Positions 12,701 to 53,251 of a stretch of DNA of 64,000 nt are shown here, in pieces. A model generated the notes under the pieces. That model had not been told where the DNA came from. It saw only the letters and a list, made by a program, of their open reading frames with translations, and searched no databases. This DNA comes from Atrina japonica (Eukaryota; Mollusca; Bivalvia; Pterioida; Pinnidae), in the NCBI GenBank assembly GCA_030159075.1, contig BROG01000003.1, forward strand, positions 3,331,001 through 3,395,000, given 5' to 3'. The translations under genes were made by a program, and so were the position numbers. Each line of letters starts with the position of its first letter. Within the stretch, counting starts at the first letter, position 1.

Positions 12701-15007
12701 AGGCCTGTGGTCTCTCTTCCTGAGTACCGCACATTGTAACCAGGCTATCTTCTTTAACATTAAAAAATCAAGCGCCACCATACAGGTGAAACATTGTTAA
12801 GTGGTGTAAAACATCAATAAAAAGACACACAAAAACTAACAATCCTGTCCGTCTGCTACCCAACACTTGAATTTTTATGCCTGTGGCCTGAAAGGTCCAC
12901 CGGGAGCATCTAGTGTTTAGATCGTTCATCTGTCTGTTTGTTTAGATCATTCATCTGTCTGTTTGTTTAGATCGTTCATCTGTCTGTTTGTTTAGATCGT
13001 TCATCTGTCTGTTTGTTTGGATCGTTTGTCTATTTGTGTGACTCTTTGTTTGTCTGTCTGTAATTCCGTCCCGCCAACATATAAAGTGCAATATTTCAAG
13101 TTTGGATTGTGATACAGTTACCAAACTTAGACTGTAAGTTCATCTAAGGGTTACTCACTTTTCATTGACTTCACATGCCCCTGGGGTAGGGTGGGGTCAA
13201 AATGTAAAACATTGCAATATTTAAAGTCTACATATTATTTGCCTACATAGAAATTTGTTGGGACTAGGGGCATTTGTGTTTCACAAACTCATTTTGTTTC
13301 TGGACTGTTGCTGATGATGCAGACACACTGTTGATGTCCAGTGTGTTGTTGCATGGGAAAGACTTTCATATCAACGATAATTCTCACTTGGTTCCTATCT
13401 GTGTAGTTTGGAAAAAATATGAATATTCTATTTCTGGAAACAACTTCCTATTATTTAGTTTGCATGTTTCACAAACATGACAATATTTTTAACAAGATGG
13501 GTGTTTTCTTTTAATTTGGTATTTGTTTTATTGGTGTTGTTTAATGCATTGAACCTTTTGTAATATGATATTCCTTTTCTGTACTGTCTCTGTGATACAT
13601 GGATTCAAAGGGTTTGTTCGGTTTTGTTTAAATCTTGTTTGTTATCCATCAAACACAAATACAAATTTTTATTTTTGATTGGTGTTATCAATTTATCAGC
13701 AGTGCTAGTAGAGTTATTTCCCCTTTTACACTATTTTGCACTATTGTACAATTTGCTCTAGATTAGTTCTGAAAACATATTTCTTTTCTTATATTGTTAT
13801 ATATTACCAGATAAATTGTCAAATATCTCGTTCATGTAGAAATGAAGTATATGTGTTAGTCTTTTGAATTTTATATCAATTCTTCACTTTAGTCCAAAGG
13901 AAAAAGAAAGTGATCCATATAAATGATGTATATTTTGTTCTCAGAATGTTGATGATGATATTTGAACATTTCTAAGGAACCTCTGATACATGGAGAAAGA
14001 TATAAAATAGTTTGGCTTTTGATTATATTATATAGAGTGTTTGTTTTTTGTTTTGTGATGTCAATAAAATAAAATTCTAATTCTGTCTCCAGTCTCATCC
14101 AGTAGTGATATTTACAATCAATCTTGTTTCATAAAGGTATATTTGGCCTGCCAAATATGCTTTTCACTCTGCTTTCTAGTTGTACCAAGTTTTTAGTTTA
14201 AAAATATAGTTACAGTTATAAATCCACTATTTTCACTCTAGTTTCTGTTTATTTTCAAAAGATAAAAGAAATAAATTTAACATTCAAACCAGCTGATATT
14301 GATTTTGTATTGTTATAATATGGGGAAAAAAATCTATTTTCAGTAAAACCTGCTTTAGCGACCACCTGTGTATAAAGACCACCTGGACCCTGTTGCACAA
14401 CAGGTTGTTAAATTTAATGTGAATTTAACCAATGTTAAACCAATGGGCTAACTGTACGTTAAATTTAACGATGCGTTGTGCAACCGGGTCCTGATCATAA
14501 AGACCGTTGTTTGATGTCCCCAATAGTACCATTTGTGTACATATCAACCTCCATATAAAGACCACCTCCCTGTAAAGACTGGTTTTCTTGTGTCCCTAAG
14601 GAGGTCGTTATATAGAAGTTTCACTGTATTTAAAAACTGACATTTAACAAGTAAAAATCAACAATATAGATTAAACATCATGTCGAAGAGCTTTAGTCTG
14701 ATACACAATAGTATGGAATGATATAAAAAGGGGAATAACTCTATCAGCAAGACACTATTTGGAAATAGTGATTGACAGACAGTTGGCAGCGAAGTAAAGT
14801 GACCTGTCCTTTGAGTTGTTGATGTGTTTTTCTGAATGTAGACCTTAGCTTCATGTTATTTTATGATCTAATATTTCACTCTTCCATTTTCAGAATCGAA
14901 GACAGGAAAAGAAAGCGAACAAGAAAGCTTTTACTGCAGAAAAAGTACGACAAAATAAAGATGTTATGAACATTCAGAACAATTTACAGGGGACAGTCAT
15001 ATCATGA
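287..15007 (+). CDS. LTV1: LTV1 homologue, 40S ribosome biogenesis factor (3' nine exons; 5' end outside window)
   Basis: Nine exons join in frame: 287-421, 2405-2492, 3177-3315, 4543-4729, 7302-7429, 8071-8204, 9197-9249, 9828-10022 and 14894-15007. All have AG acceptors and GT donors, and together they give 390 residues and a TGA. Conserved LTV1 blocks are seen in order: QKYGIYFEDGYDYLQHL, then LPSSLFASEVETDVGLLN, GPRPDWDPDIVAALDEDF, DDDEIGALDQEEIDGSV, KWDCESILSTYSNLYNHP, and a basic Lys/Arg-rich C-terminal tail. In yeast and human, LTV1 is a non-ribosomal factor that travels with pre-40S particles, contacts the Rps3/Enp1 region and is released after casein kinase 1 phosphorylation. That role is family knowledge, not read here. 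The family is about 475 residues in human, so roughly 60-80 N-terminal residues are missing. The acidic runs and the last-exon sequence NRRQEKKANKKAF are typical. No frameshift or internal stop is seen. The 3' UTR end is not clear. Confidence 0.95.
795..1799. mobile_element. Inverted-repeat DNA transposon, about 1 kb, non-autonomous (hAT-like ends)
   Basis: Perfect 16-bp terminal inverted repeats CAGGGGTGGAAATTAA lie at 795-810 and 1784-1799. GTCAG is repeated directly outside both ends (790-794 and 1800-1804) as a possible short target duplication. The CAGGGGTG start resembles hAT termini, but an 8-bp duplication, which hAT elements normally leave, is not seen, so the superfamily is a guess. 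No long ORF is present. The interior around 1050-1560 closely matches the interior of the element at about 11347-12305. The insertion is in an LTV1 intron. Confidence 0.7.
2125..2225. repeat. Short tandem repeat, about 36-bp unit
   Basis: The words CCAAGTGAAAATTTCC and AAAATTTTAAGAA recur two to three times in this stretch of the LTV1 intron. No coding potential is claimed. Confidence 0.55.
3838..4545 (+). repeat. Intronic minisatellite (about 59 bp, about 12 units) carrying copies of the exon 4 acceptor
   Basis: Units of 58-60 bp contain GGATTAACATCCAGTAGATT and end in TTTTCAATAG followed by GTTTGGA. The true acceptor of the fourth visible LTV1 exon (TTTTCAATAG then GTTTGGATCAG at 4543) is the right-hand end of the array, so the array copies a splice acceptor and the first bases of the exon. 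Units with AG-GTTTGGA occur at about 3952, 4011 and 4247, for example. The units also form a longer higher-order pattern, in which versions with CACTGGGTTTGG and with CAATAGGTTTGG alternate. Confidence 0.85.
5135..5392 (-). pseudogene. Small ORF with CxxC-x17-CxxC zinc-ribbon-like motif, probable transposon remnant
   Basis: The 85-residue frame ends in CFYCGTDDNLHKETG followed by YPVCSEC, giving two CxxC pairs 17 residues apart, as in small zinc ribbons. It lies within the inverted repeat at 4852-6402, between two LTV1 exons and on the opposite strand. I read it as a fragment of an element-encoded protein. I do not recognise the family, and a chance frame is possible. Confidence 0.35.
5512..5975. 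mobile_element. MITE-like element nested in the 4852-6402 element
   Basis: A perfect 18-bp inverted repeat, GAATCGGCACCTTAAATT, lies at 5512-5529 with its reverse complement at 5958-5975. No coding capacity is seen between. The right end is followed by a short tandem TTCGGTAA(A/T)TTATT. Confidence 0.55.
6795..6985. repeat. Purine-rich degenerate tandem stretch
   Basis: GGCAG, GGGTA and GGGGCAG words recur irregularly every 10-15 bp, giving a strongly G/A-rich plus strand unlike the AT-rich flanks. No function is inferred. Confidence 0.45.
7762..7851. mobile_element. Short palindromic MITE, about 90 bp
   Basis: TTAACCCATTCACCCCT at the left end pairs with AGGGGTCAATGAGTTAA at the right end. 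Related sequences containing GTCCAAATGT(G/A)TCTTTAG occur near 3650-3735 and 40806-40880, so this is a dispersed family. Confidence 0.5.
8308..8400 (+). repeat. Decayed tRNA-like SINE head
   Basis: The block TGGTTGGAGCATTGCATTTT ... CTTCTGACCTCTAGTCAGTA resembles the heads seen at 19293 and 21317. It is a tRNA-derived layout (box A-like TGGTTGGAGC) with a decayed box B. Confidence 0.4.
8462..8551. mobile_element. Short palindromic MITE, about 90 bp
   Basis: AACCCTTTCACC at the left end pairs with TTGAAAGGGTT at the right end. A diverged second copy with GTATCTGAGTGGTATGCT is at about 44629-44711, in vitellogenin intron 8. Confidence 0.5.
9708..9793. repeat. (TA)n microsatellite
   Basis: About 43 uninterrupted TA units end 34 bp before the LTV1 exon acceptor at 9828, so the array occupies the normal branch-point and pyrimidine-tract area. 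Confidence 0.98.
11347..12305. mobile_element. Inverted-repeat DNA transposon, about 0.95 kb, non-autonomous
   Basis: CTGGTTCTCAGAC at 11368-11380 pairs exactly with GTCTGAGAACCAG at 12271-12283. The repeat extends outward imperfectly to TTAGGCCAAATAAAAAA on the left and ACATGGCCTTA on the right, for a terminal repeat of about 35 bp. The interior 11460-11960 matches 1055-1560 of the other element, including AAAATGTCACAGAACACATC and the TTGCTTGCAG acceptor-like word. No intact transposase is seen. Confidence 0.65.
12555..12835 (+). mobile_element. SINE, about 280 bp
   Basis: A tRNA-like head (AGAGCAATTTGCGCTTTAAA) is followed by GTGGAAGGCCTGTGGTCTCT, GCGCCACCATA and the tail AAGTGGTGTAAAACATCAAT plus an A-rich end. 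The middle and tail match 20546-20700 and 22631-22790 in the duplicated block. It lies in the last LTV1 intron. Confidence 0.55.
12912..13030. repeat. Minisatellite, 27-bp unit, about 4-5 copies
   Basis: GTTTAGATCGTTCATCTGTC plus TGTTT repeats in direct tandem with few changes, then grades into TTTGTCTGTCTG. Confidence 0.85.
14341..14627. mobile_element. Pogo/Tigger-like MITE interrupted by another MITE
   Basis: CAGTAAAACCTGCTTTAGCG at the left and its diverged mirror GGTCGTTATATAGAAGTTTC then ACTG at the right form inverted ends. CAGTGAAACCTC(N)ATAACGACC-type ends are typical of pogo/Tigger elements, from memory. The body AAAGACCACC repeats. It is split by the palindrome at 14385-14491. Confidence 0.5.
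14385..14491. mobile_element. Palindromic MITE, 107 bp, nested
   Basis: GGACCCTGTTGCACAA (14385-14400) pairs with TTGTGCAACCGGGTCC (14476-14491), with inner arms TTAAATTTAA. It interrupts ATAAAGACCACC / ATAAAGACCG of the surrounding element. Confidence 0.65.
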
Positions 15008-15780
15008 CATCAGTGTACATTTTATGGGTTGTTGTTATACAGCAACCTATCATTGGTTTAATCTAGAGGATATCCTATCAACAGTGAAGAGGCAGTATTT
15101 CAGTAGATGCAGTTACACTAGGAAGTGTTTCCTATATAAAAATTCAACTTTTGCAGAGGATTTAAAGATACTTTGATGAAAATTTATAGTTTGAATAATC
15201 GTTAAATGAAAAAAAACAAAAGCTTTTGTTATTCCTGCTTTTTGAAACACTGTACTGTAGTGCTTTTGTCCTTATTTCAAATAGAATTTCCTATAAATAT
15301 AGTTATCTACGGATTGTGATATTTAAAATGAACAGTTTGTATCTTTACGCCATTTATCATGTTTATATTCAACTATTTTATCAACACTTTACTGTTGTGG
15401 TTGCAAGCATCTTAAACAAAGAACATTCATATTTACTTTGACATTTCAAAAAGTGTACCTAGTTACTAGAATACATCAAATCCTACTGGTGATACTGTAC
15501 AAGGAGCTGCATGGCTTTGGATGTAAAGAGAACCATTGCTTCTACCATACCAACAAGAAGATCCTGCTCCATTTCTAGTCACTATGGAGAGGTACATGTC
15601 TGAGGTGACATCACATCAAACATTTTTAAAATTTTTGTGTAGAACAGGAGGATACCAGCATTTTTTATTGGGTACATTGTTATTAAGATAGCAGTTTACA
15701 TTTAATGCCAACACGACAGTACTGCTTGCAGTCAAATGGTAGAGTCTATGTTAAATTGCAAGGTTCTGTCTTAGATTCCC
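15008..15780 (+). other. LTV1 3' untranslated region and flank, end not determined
   Basis: This follows the LTV1 stop directly. I see no strong AATAAA within several hundred bases. Weak ATTAAA words occur about 1.3-1.4 kb downstream, and an AAATAAAAAA at about 17763. RNA data would be needed to place the end. Confidence 0.4.
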
Positions 15781-15784
15781 TGGG

Positions 15785-16090
15785 GTCTTACCAGAGACTT
15801 TTAAAAATGGTAGTGACTGTTCCTTCGCCAAACACTCGGCATACAAAGTGAAAGTGTGGGTCTTGAAGAAGAGACTTAAAACAAAGTCCCCTGTCACAGC
15901 AGGCATGGCACATCAAAGAACCCTCACTGCATTGGCATATGTCCATAGTACATGTCAAAATTTGTGGCACTTCACCTAAAGCTGGAGACATTCCCATACA
16001 TAAGGTTTGGGGTTTCAATTCAAATACGATCTTGAGACAGAAGGCTACTGTTCCTTCAAACAATTACTTCTTTGCCAACTGTTCCATGTC
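15785..16090 (+). repeat. Decayed SINE related to the one in vitellogenin exon 5
   Basis: GGCACATCAAAGAACCCTCA then CTGCATTGGCATATGTCC parallels the GGCACGTTAAAGAACTCTCA block of the SINE at 49022-49209 but is diverged and lacks the clean tail. Confidence 0.4.
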
Positions 16091-16478
16091 AGAAGTGAAA
16101 GGTGCGATTATTTTATTGTAGCTTTACCCTGTTAAGCTCACATACCAGCCTAACACCACAAAAAGTACAACTCGTACAGATATTTGGTGGTCTTGCTGCA
16201 TAAATATGATTACATAGCACAGGTCGTAATTTATGGCACTTCACGTTAAGATGTTGATTTCTGCATATAATTGAAAAATTCTAGAATGAATGTTAAATGA
16301 CATTAAATCATGGCTGTAAATCTTGTTGAATGAACAGATTTGTTGTTTCAAATGATAGTTCACTTGTTATTATCTACATGGCATTAAACATGTAAAACTA
16401 ATTGTCATATTTTTGAAATTTCATGCTTATTTTAAAACAAGACAAGTTTAGCTAAAATAATCATTTTATGCGAAAGAA

Positions 16479-16719
16479 ACAGTAAAACACTCAATATTCA
16501 CGAATTTTTGGTAGGTCTATTTGTGTATGCGGAAATATGCATGTGTCGTTAATGTTGTGATGTCGTTGTTCGTGATGTAATTGTAAACATCTAGAAACAT
16601 TTGCCACGAAGCTGTGTATTGTGCAGACTTAATACTATGTAACTAATATAAATATTGTCGTCTTTCACTTGATAAAGGCCAAGGGGCCAAAAATTTGTGA
16701 ATATTGAATGTTTTACTGT
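16479..16719. mobile_element. MITE, 241 bp, with about 33-bp inverted ends
   Basis: The left end ACAGTAAAACACTCAATATT then CACGAATTTTTGG pairs with the right end CCAAAAATTTGTG then AATATTGAATGTTTTACTGT, with three differences. No ORF is present. Confidence 0.65.
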
Positions 16720-17379
16720 TTTTCTGCATAACTATACTTCCCTTTGGAGGACATTGAATTTTATTGGATTATTTTATGGTTTTCTGTGAATTTTTTATCT
16801 GTTTCTAACGGCTAATATAGCATGTTTGATTATACCATATCTTCATCTCCCCTAGGTCGAAATTCTGCTATGATTTGAAGACGATTTTTGTGCTAAAATT
16901 CCAGCTACCAGTTTACATATCGTCCTGTCCCCATTTGTATTTGTAAGAAAATTGAATACTTTCTCTGGTTGGCTGACAGGAAAGCAGTCAAAGGATGCGA
17001 CATTTCATATAGGGAAAGACTTACTCTGAAGAGTAGTAAGGTGATAGGTAGCTGGAATACACGTCTCAAATAGATGGAACTGTGTCATGACATAACTTAT
17101 GCCAATGATTATGGAAAATAACATATCAGTTAAGCAAATGGCCAAACTTGAGATGGTAGCAAAAGATGTACCGGTAATACTTAGTTAAACAAATTGGTAT
17201 GTTGAGGTGAACATGTGACATCCTGCTATAAAAAAAAGTATATGGGAGGGTTTCTACCCACGATTTTTTGAAAACATAAGTTAAAATCGTGGCAGAATTT
17301 TGGCCAACATCTCCCGTCCACAGCTTATCTGCCTCTTCATCATTAAGTGAGATGTTGAGAATCATTAAGCAATTAAAGG

Positions 17380-17605
17380 CAGCAATTATTCTTTCTTCGT
17401 AGTTTTGAAACTATCACTAGAGAAAATTTTATGATTTTTTTTTTCAGTATTACATTACCAAATTATTCTTTCACGTTGATTGTGAACCCATCATCAGATG
17501 AAACAATTCTATGATTTTTTTTCACAATTGTGATACCAAATTATTCTTTCTCCGTAATTGTGTATCCATCACCAGATTAAACAATTCAGCCTATGATTTT
17601 ACCAG
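17380..17605. repeat. Tandem repeat, about 70-80-bp unit, about 3 copies
   Basis: ATTATTCTTTC, CATCA(C/T)CAGAT and CTATGATTTT recur in the same order three times with divergence. Confidence 0.6.
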
Positions 17606-18239
17606 AATCACCGAAAAAAAGCTATATGACATCTCAAATATAGGGTTGGTGCGATAACTGGAAATACTTGTTTATTTGGCCTAATTATCACTGTTTAAAA
17701 AGAAATAACCATAATATTACCTTGTGACTATGTTACATGTTTATAACAGTGACATTTCTGTGAAATAAAAAACAATCTAGTACTTTGTTGTGAATTGCTA
17801 TTCTTGGTCTTCTTGCTTGTCACTTTAGAATCTTTTCAGTACAGGTAATCCTGAACATACCTGTGCTGGTTAATAAATATCTGTAGTTATGAGGAAATAC
17901 CTCAGATATACCATAATGATGTATAGTCCGTTTGCTCTCCATTGAAACTGGTGGTTAAGCCATTTTTTGCAAAAACTACATAATTTCTATATTTTAAATG
18001 CTCATCATTGTTATTCTAAAGGTTATACATAACTAAAAATGAATTTTAATTGCATCTTGCAATTCATGGGGAATGTTTCCCATGACTAATAATGTAAGAT
18101 TTCTTTCAAATTTCAAGAAAAATTACATGGGTGTAAATCCAATACATTGAACAGCGATAATACTGTAAATATAATCCGTTTTCAAACCACATGGTTACCT
18201 AAAAATAGTCAATGTGCCTGCTACTCGCTTGCAATACTC

Positions 18240-18485
18240 CTCATCTATGAAAATATATAAATCCCTTGATTCAATATCATTTTGCCATAAAAATTTAAAA
18301 TATATAAATCCTTTGATTCTATATCCATAAAAATTTAAAATATATAAATCCCTTGATTCTATATCATTTTGCCATAAAAATTTAAAATATATAAATCCTT
18401 TGATTCTATATCATTTTGCCATAAAAATTTAGAATATATAAATCCTTTGATTCTATATCATTTTGCCATAAAAATTTAAAATATA
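18240..18485. repeat. Minisatellite, about 60-bp unit, 5 copies (one shortened)
   Basis: TATATAAATCC(C)TTTGATTC, TATATCATTTTGCCATAAAA and ATTTAAAATA repeat in direct tandem. One unit lacks ATTTTGCC. Confidence 0.85.
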
Positions 18486-18665
18486 TATGATAATTGATTA
18501 ACAAATATTTTAACATAGAAAGACATGAAATTAGCATTTTTTTTCACAGGAAAATACATGTATGAATAGGTCTAACTTGTCACACACTTAATTTCTGCAG
18601 ACTGGTCAATAAGGGATCATCCCACAATTGCAAGTTTACATTTTTTTTTGTTTTTATGTTGTTTT

Positions 18666-20740
18666 ACATCCAGCACACCAAGAATACTACTGATATGATG
18701 AAATTATTTCAGTAACATAATTCAATTTTGATGATAAAAGTGAAATTTAAGAAATTTAACAAAATCCCAGTTTCAATGGAGAGGAAACAGACTATAAATG
18801 ATTACATAAAAATCTGATATCCAAAGTATAAATATAATTCAAATCTCCAATAGATTATCTATCTATGATTAATAGTATTCTAATTCGGATGTCCCGTTAA
18901 ATATTATGAAGAAAGCTTATCCATAACCGTTGTCAAATAGATTAACTGTCGTAGATTTAACTTGAAGAAAGACATTGATTTACGATGCTATTTTCACTCA
19001 TTCAGTTTGAAGTCAATCATCGTTAAAACCAGTCTGAAATGATATTTTCTTGTCGGCATATAATTGAAGTTATTCAATTATTGGTAAAGTCCAGTTAGAA
19101 ATAACCTTTGTTTTGTTAACATATATTTTGAAGCTGTTGATCTTAACCTTTCATTGAATATATTTTATAATGGTGCCAAGAGCACTGAGAAGCATCACTG
19201 CTACAATAGATTTTTTATCATATAACTTTTGAAAATCAATCAGCAGCACGAAACTTACAACCCACACACTATTTTACAAAGTAGAATGGGGCAAGCTCGG
19301 TGTCCAAGTGGTCAGAGCATCATGGCTGTAAAACATGAAGTCTTTCGCTTCTAGTCAGCATGGATATAAGTCTAACCCTAAGCTTATTTCGTAAGAAAGT
19401 TTGCCAGCTGCGTTAGGTTGATGGTCTTCTCTAGGGTATATTTTAATCGGTTTTCTTGCCTCCATTAAAAACTGACTGGTACTGCCAACTTGAAATTGTT
19501 GAGCGGGGCTTAAAACAAAATTAAAGCGGAAGGAACGGATGTTAAGATTGTTATACTGTATACCTGAAAATTTTCGCTCCAATTTAATTTTCATCCTCGG
19601 ATGAGAAGGCGACTTTCATACGAAAAATACAAGCTAAAGAATTGAAGCAAGGTCATATATGCCGTTCATGAGACGATAGTCTCTTATTGATTTAGGTTGA
19701 ATTTAAAATTTGAGTGAATATTCTCTCTGTTTTAAGGGTCGAAAATGTTCAGGTATACAGTTGTAATTTCTTTGTAAATTGAGATTATTGTGAACTTCCA
19801 AACAGATACGCTAGATGTCGTTTGTGTATAATAGACCAAACCACCCCTTTCATATATCTATGAAAGGAGTATACATATATATATATATATATGAAAAGAA
19901 AATAAGACGTGAATTTGCTTCAAGCTATATTTATTAATGAAAAAGGCAATGAACTTTCGACAGAAAAAAAACAATATTGAATGTAATCCTGAGGGAAACT
20001 TGAAAATATAATGCATCCTGTTGTCACTCATTTATAACTCATTTAATCAATTCTTATAATGGAATGCATTTCACAAAATATGTATGAAAAAGTTTTTGAT
20101 GTGGGACAGTGTCATCAAATTCAGGAAATACTGAATCTTAACTTTCATTTAATTTGACATTGAGGTCGGCTTTATATCCTCTGGGTGTAATTGTACATTA
20201 TTTAACTTTTCATTTATAGCAAAGCATGAAGTCAAATACTTGAATTGTTCTTTTGAAAATGAAAACTTTTCAAAAAATATTTTTAAAGTTTTCCAATTTT
20301 AAGCAATGGTTTTCATCACGATCATTATATGTGCAATAAATACACCTAGAGATCAAGTTGAATTTATACTGAATTTGGTGACAACGGTCCCTGATCATAC
20401 ACTTAAACACCAAAGACACAAAATGTTAACCAGCAAAGGCGCCGGCGTACGTTATAACTCAATGCACTTAGTAGATTACACAATCAATGAACTTAGTAGA
20501 TTACACAATACCAAGATATGTTTATAACATAACAAAGCTAAAGAGATCTGTGTTGTGGAAGGCCTGTGGTCTCTTCCCGGGTACACTGTAACCGGATTTT
20601 AAAACATATCCGCCACCATATAACTAAACAAAATCTGAAAGTGGCGTAAAATACGATTAAAAATTGGCCTGCGATCTGCACATCCATAAAGGCACTAAAC
20701 ATAATACATCATAACTGGATCTAGACAGTTGATCTACATC
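18666..20740 (+). repeat. 2.07-kb tandem duplication, copy 1
   Basis: From TACATCCAGCACACCAAGAA onward the sequence repeats at 20736 with very few changes. This copy has an extra stretch of about 50 bp near 18902-18950 (between two GTC words) and lacks about 50 bp that copy 2 has near 21843-21893. It contains a tRNA-like SINE head (about 19293), a MITE with ACTGTATACCTGAA ends (19555-19761) and a SINE-tail-like block (20546-20700). Nothing in it looks like a gene; the open frames are short and shared by both copies. Confidence 0.9.
19555..19761. mobile_element. MITE, 207 bp (second copy 21575-21781)
   Basis: ACTGTATACCTGAAAATTTT then CG pairs with CG then AAAATGTTCAGGTATACAGT, one mismatch. 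The element is part of the duplicated block, so its second copy came with the duplication. Confidence 0.6.
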
Positions 20741-22815
20741 CAGCACACCAAGAATACTACTGATATGATGAAATTATTTCAGTAACATAATTCAATTTTG
20801 ATGATAAAAGTGAAATTTAAGAAATTTAACAAAATCCCAGTTTCAATGGAGATCAAACAGACTATAAATGATTACATAAAAATCTGATATCCAAAGTATA
20901 AATATAATTCAAATCTCCAATAGATTATCTATCTATGATTAATAGTATTCTAATTCGGATGTCAAATAGATTAACTATCGTAGATTTAACTTAAAGAAAA
21001 ACATTGTTTTACGATGCTATTTTCACTCATTCAGTTTGAAGTCAATCATTGTTAAAACCAGTCTGAAATGATATTTTCTTGTCGGCATATACTTGAAGTT
21101 GTTCAATTATTGGTAAAGTCCAGTTAGACATAATCTTTGTTTTGTTAACATATATTTTGAAGCTGTTAATCTTAGCCTTTCATTGAATATCTTTAATAAT
21201 GGTGCCAAGAGCACTGAGAAGCATCACTGCTACAATAGATTTTTTATCATATAACTTTTGAAAATCAATCAGCAGCACGAAACTTGCAACCCACACACTA
21301 TTTTACAAAGTAGAATGGGGCAAGCTCAGTGGTTGGAGCATCATGGCTGTAAATATGAAGTCTTTCACTTCTACTCGGCATGGATACAAGGCTAAACCTA
21401 AGCTTATTTTGTAAAAAAGTTTGCCAGCTGCGTTAGGTTGATGGTCTTCTCTAGGGTATATTTTAATCGGTTTTCTTGCCTCCATTAAAAACTGACTGGT
21501 ACTGCCAACTTGAAATTGTTGAGCGGGGCTTAAAACAAAATTAAAGCGGAAGGAACGGATGTTAAGATTGTTATACTGTATACCTGAAAATTTTCGCTCC
21601 AATTTAATTTTCATCCTCGGATGAGAAGGCGAATTTCATACGAAAAATACAAGCTAAAGAATTGAAGCAAGGTCATATATGCCGTTCATGAGACGATAGT
21701 CTCTTATTGATTTAGGGTGAATTTAAGATTTGAGTGAATATTCTCTCTGTTTCAAGGGTCGAAAATGTTCAGGTATACAGTTGTAATTTCTTTGTAAATT
21801 GAGATTATTGTGAACTTCCAAACATATACGCTAGATGTCGTTTAAAAGAAAGTTCCTGTTAGTATTCGATACGGCAATAAGCATCATACACAGTGTATAA
21901 TAGACCAAACCACCCCTTTCATATATCTATGAAAGGAATATACATATATATATATATATATATATATGAAAAGAAAATAAGACGTGAATTTGCTTCAAGC
22001 TATATTTATTAACGAAAAAGGCAATGAAATTTCGACAGAAGAAAAACAATATTGAATGTAATCCTGAGGGAAACTTGGAAATATAATGCATCCTGTTGTC
22101 ACTCATTTATAACTCATTTAATCAATTCTTATAATGGAATGCATTTCACAAAATATGTATGAACAAGTTTTTGATGTGGGACAGTGTCATCAAATTCAGG
22201 AAATACTGAATCTTAACTTTCATTTAATTTGACATTGAGGTCGGCTTTATATCCTCTGGGTGTAATTGTACATTATTTAACTTTTCATTTATAGCAAAAC
22301 ATGAAGTCAAATACTTGAATTGTTCTTTTGAAAATTAAAACTTTTCAAAAAACATTTTTAAAGTTTTCCTATTTTAAGCAATGGTTTTCATCACGATCAT
22401 TATATGTGCGATAAATACACATAGAGATCAAGTTGAATTTATACTGAATTTGGTGACAACGGTCCCTGATCATACACTTAAACACCAAAGACACAAAATG
22501 TTAACCAGCAAAGGCGCCGGCGTACGTTATAACTCAATGCACTTAGTAGATTACACAATCAATGAACTTAGTAGATTACACAATACCAAGATATGTTTAT
22601 AACATAACAAAGCTAAAGAGATCTGTGTTGTGGAAGGCCTGTGGTCTCTTCCCGGGTACACTGTAACCGGATTTTAAAACATAGCCGCCACCATATAACT
22701 AAACAAAATCTGAAAGCGGCGTAAAATACGATTAAAAATTGGCCTGCGATCTGCACATCCATAAAGGCACTAAACATAATACATCATAACTGGATCTAGA
22801 CAGTTGATCTACATC
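20736..22815 (+). repeat. 2.07-kb tandem duplication, copy 2
   Basis: Begins at TACATCCAGCACACCAAG and ends at GTTGATCTACATC, the same word that joins copy 1 to copy 2. Its inner MITE is at 21575-21781. Near-identity to copy 1 suggests a recent duplication, or an assembly artefact. Confidence 0.9.
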
Positions 22816-22839
22816 GAAATTTATTTTTAATATCACCTT

Positions 22840-23180
22840 ACATACTGTATATATGCTTTTATTCGCGGGGATTTAATTTCGCTATACTAGCGGTAACTAA
22901 AATACCGCGAAATTAAATACCCATGAATATAATACCTTATGAAGTATTGGACAGACAAAAGAATTAAATTATTTCCAATCAAAATTCATTCATATAGAAC
23001 ATAACCAGACATCGTATACACGAACCACAAAATGTTCATAAACTTTAATTCAACTTCAGTTACACTTGTTTTGTGCGAATTTTAGTACCCGTGAATAAGT
23101 TCCTTTCAGAAAAACGCGAACTTTTCTTCACGTGAAATTAAACAACTATACATTATTCACCCGTGACCAGTACACCCGCA
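22840..23180. repeat. Dispersed repeat with CGCGAAATTAAAT words
   Basis: ATTCGCGGGGATTTAATTTC and its partial complements (CCGCGAAATTAAATACCC, CACGTGAAATTAAAC) recur, suggesting a decayed inverted-repeat element. No gene is seen. Confidence 0.4.
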
Positions 23181-23670
23181 AAGGTTTTATATAGAAACCG
23201 TCATCACAGGATCTACATGAATGATACCGTGATATGTTGAGTACCTCACGCAAATATAACTGCGATGGATTTGTTCCATATCTTAATTTTTTTTTTACAT
23301 TGAAAACATATTTTTGAGAGTAAAAATATTGTTCAATTATGAATAAGCAACTTAAAGATGATTTTAGGCTGATGAAAATACCACATCAATTATTCCATGA
23401 CTGTCAATTGGATTTGAGGTTTTAATGTCAAAAGAGAAAGTTCATCTCGAAATTTGAAACAGGCAAAATATATATGTACATTTCCGTATAAATTCATAAA
23501 CATAATATAATGTATATATATATATATACGGATATGCAAGTTATACTCGAGTTACATATGTCATGCCCTATTTGTCGCTACCAATAATATTCGATAGATA
23601 AAAAAGCGAAGCAAACAAAAGTGAATAAAATGCTAATGGCTTTGTGTACATGCTGCTTTGTTTCATTATT

Positions 23671-23676
23671 TTTATT
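23671..23676 (-). other. Polyadenylation signal of vitellogenin
   Basis: AATAAA on the minus strand lies 93 nt past the TAG stop at 23769-23771, a usual distance for a short 3' UTR. Cleavage would fall about 10-30 nt further on, near 23,645-23,660. Confidence 0.65.
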
Positions 23677-23768
23677 TTGCTTTTCTTGGATTAAAGTTCG
23701 GGAATATACTCCCTGAAATGATAAAATAAAAATAATTGTGTTCCGTTTAGAGGACTGGAAGTCATCTA

Positions 23769-53200
<29,432 letters not shown>

Positions 53201-53251
53201 CCTGAAACTTCAGGAGACAGAGAGTGAGGTATGGGACATGTCCAGAATTCT

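Noticed and set aside
19355..21614. Pair of similar frames of 79 and 103 codons
   Set aside because: They overlap a SINE head and the end of a MITE within the 2-kb duplication; the shared sequence reflects duplication, not coding constraint.
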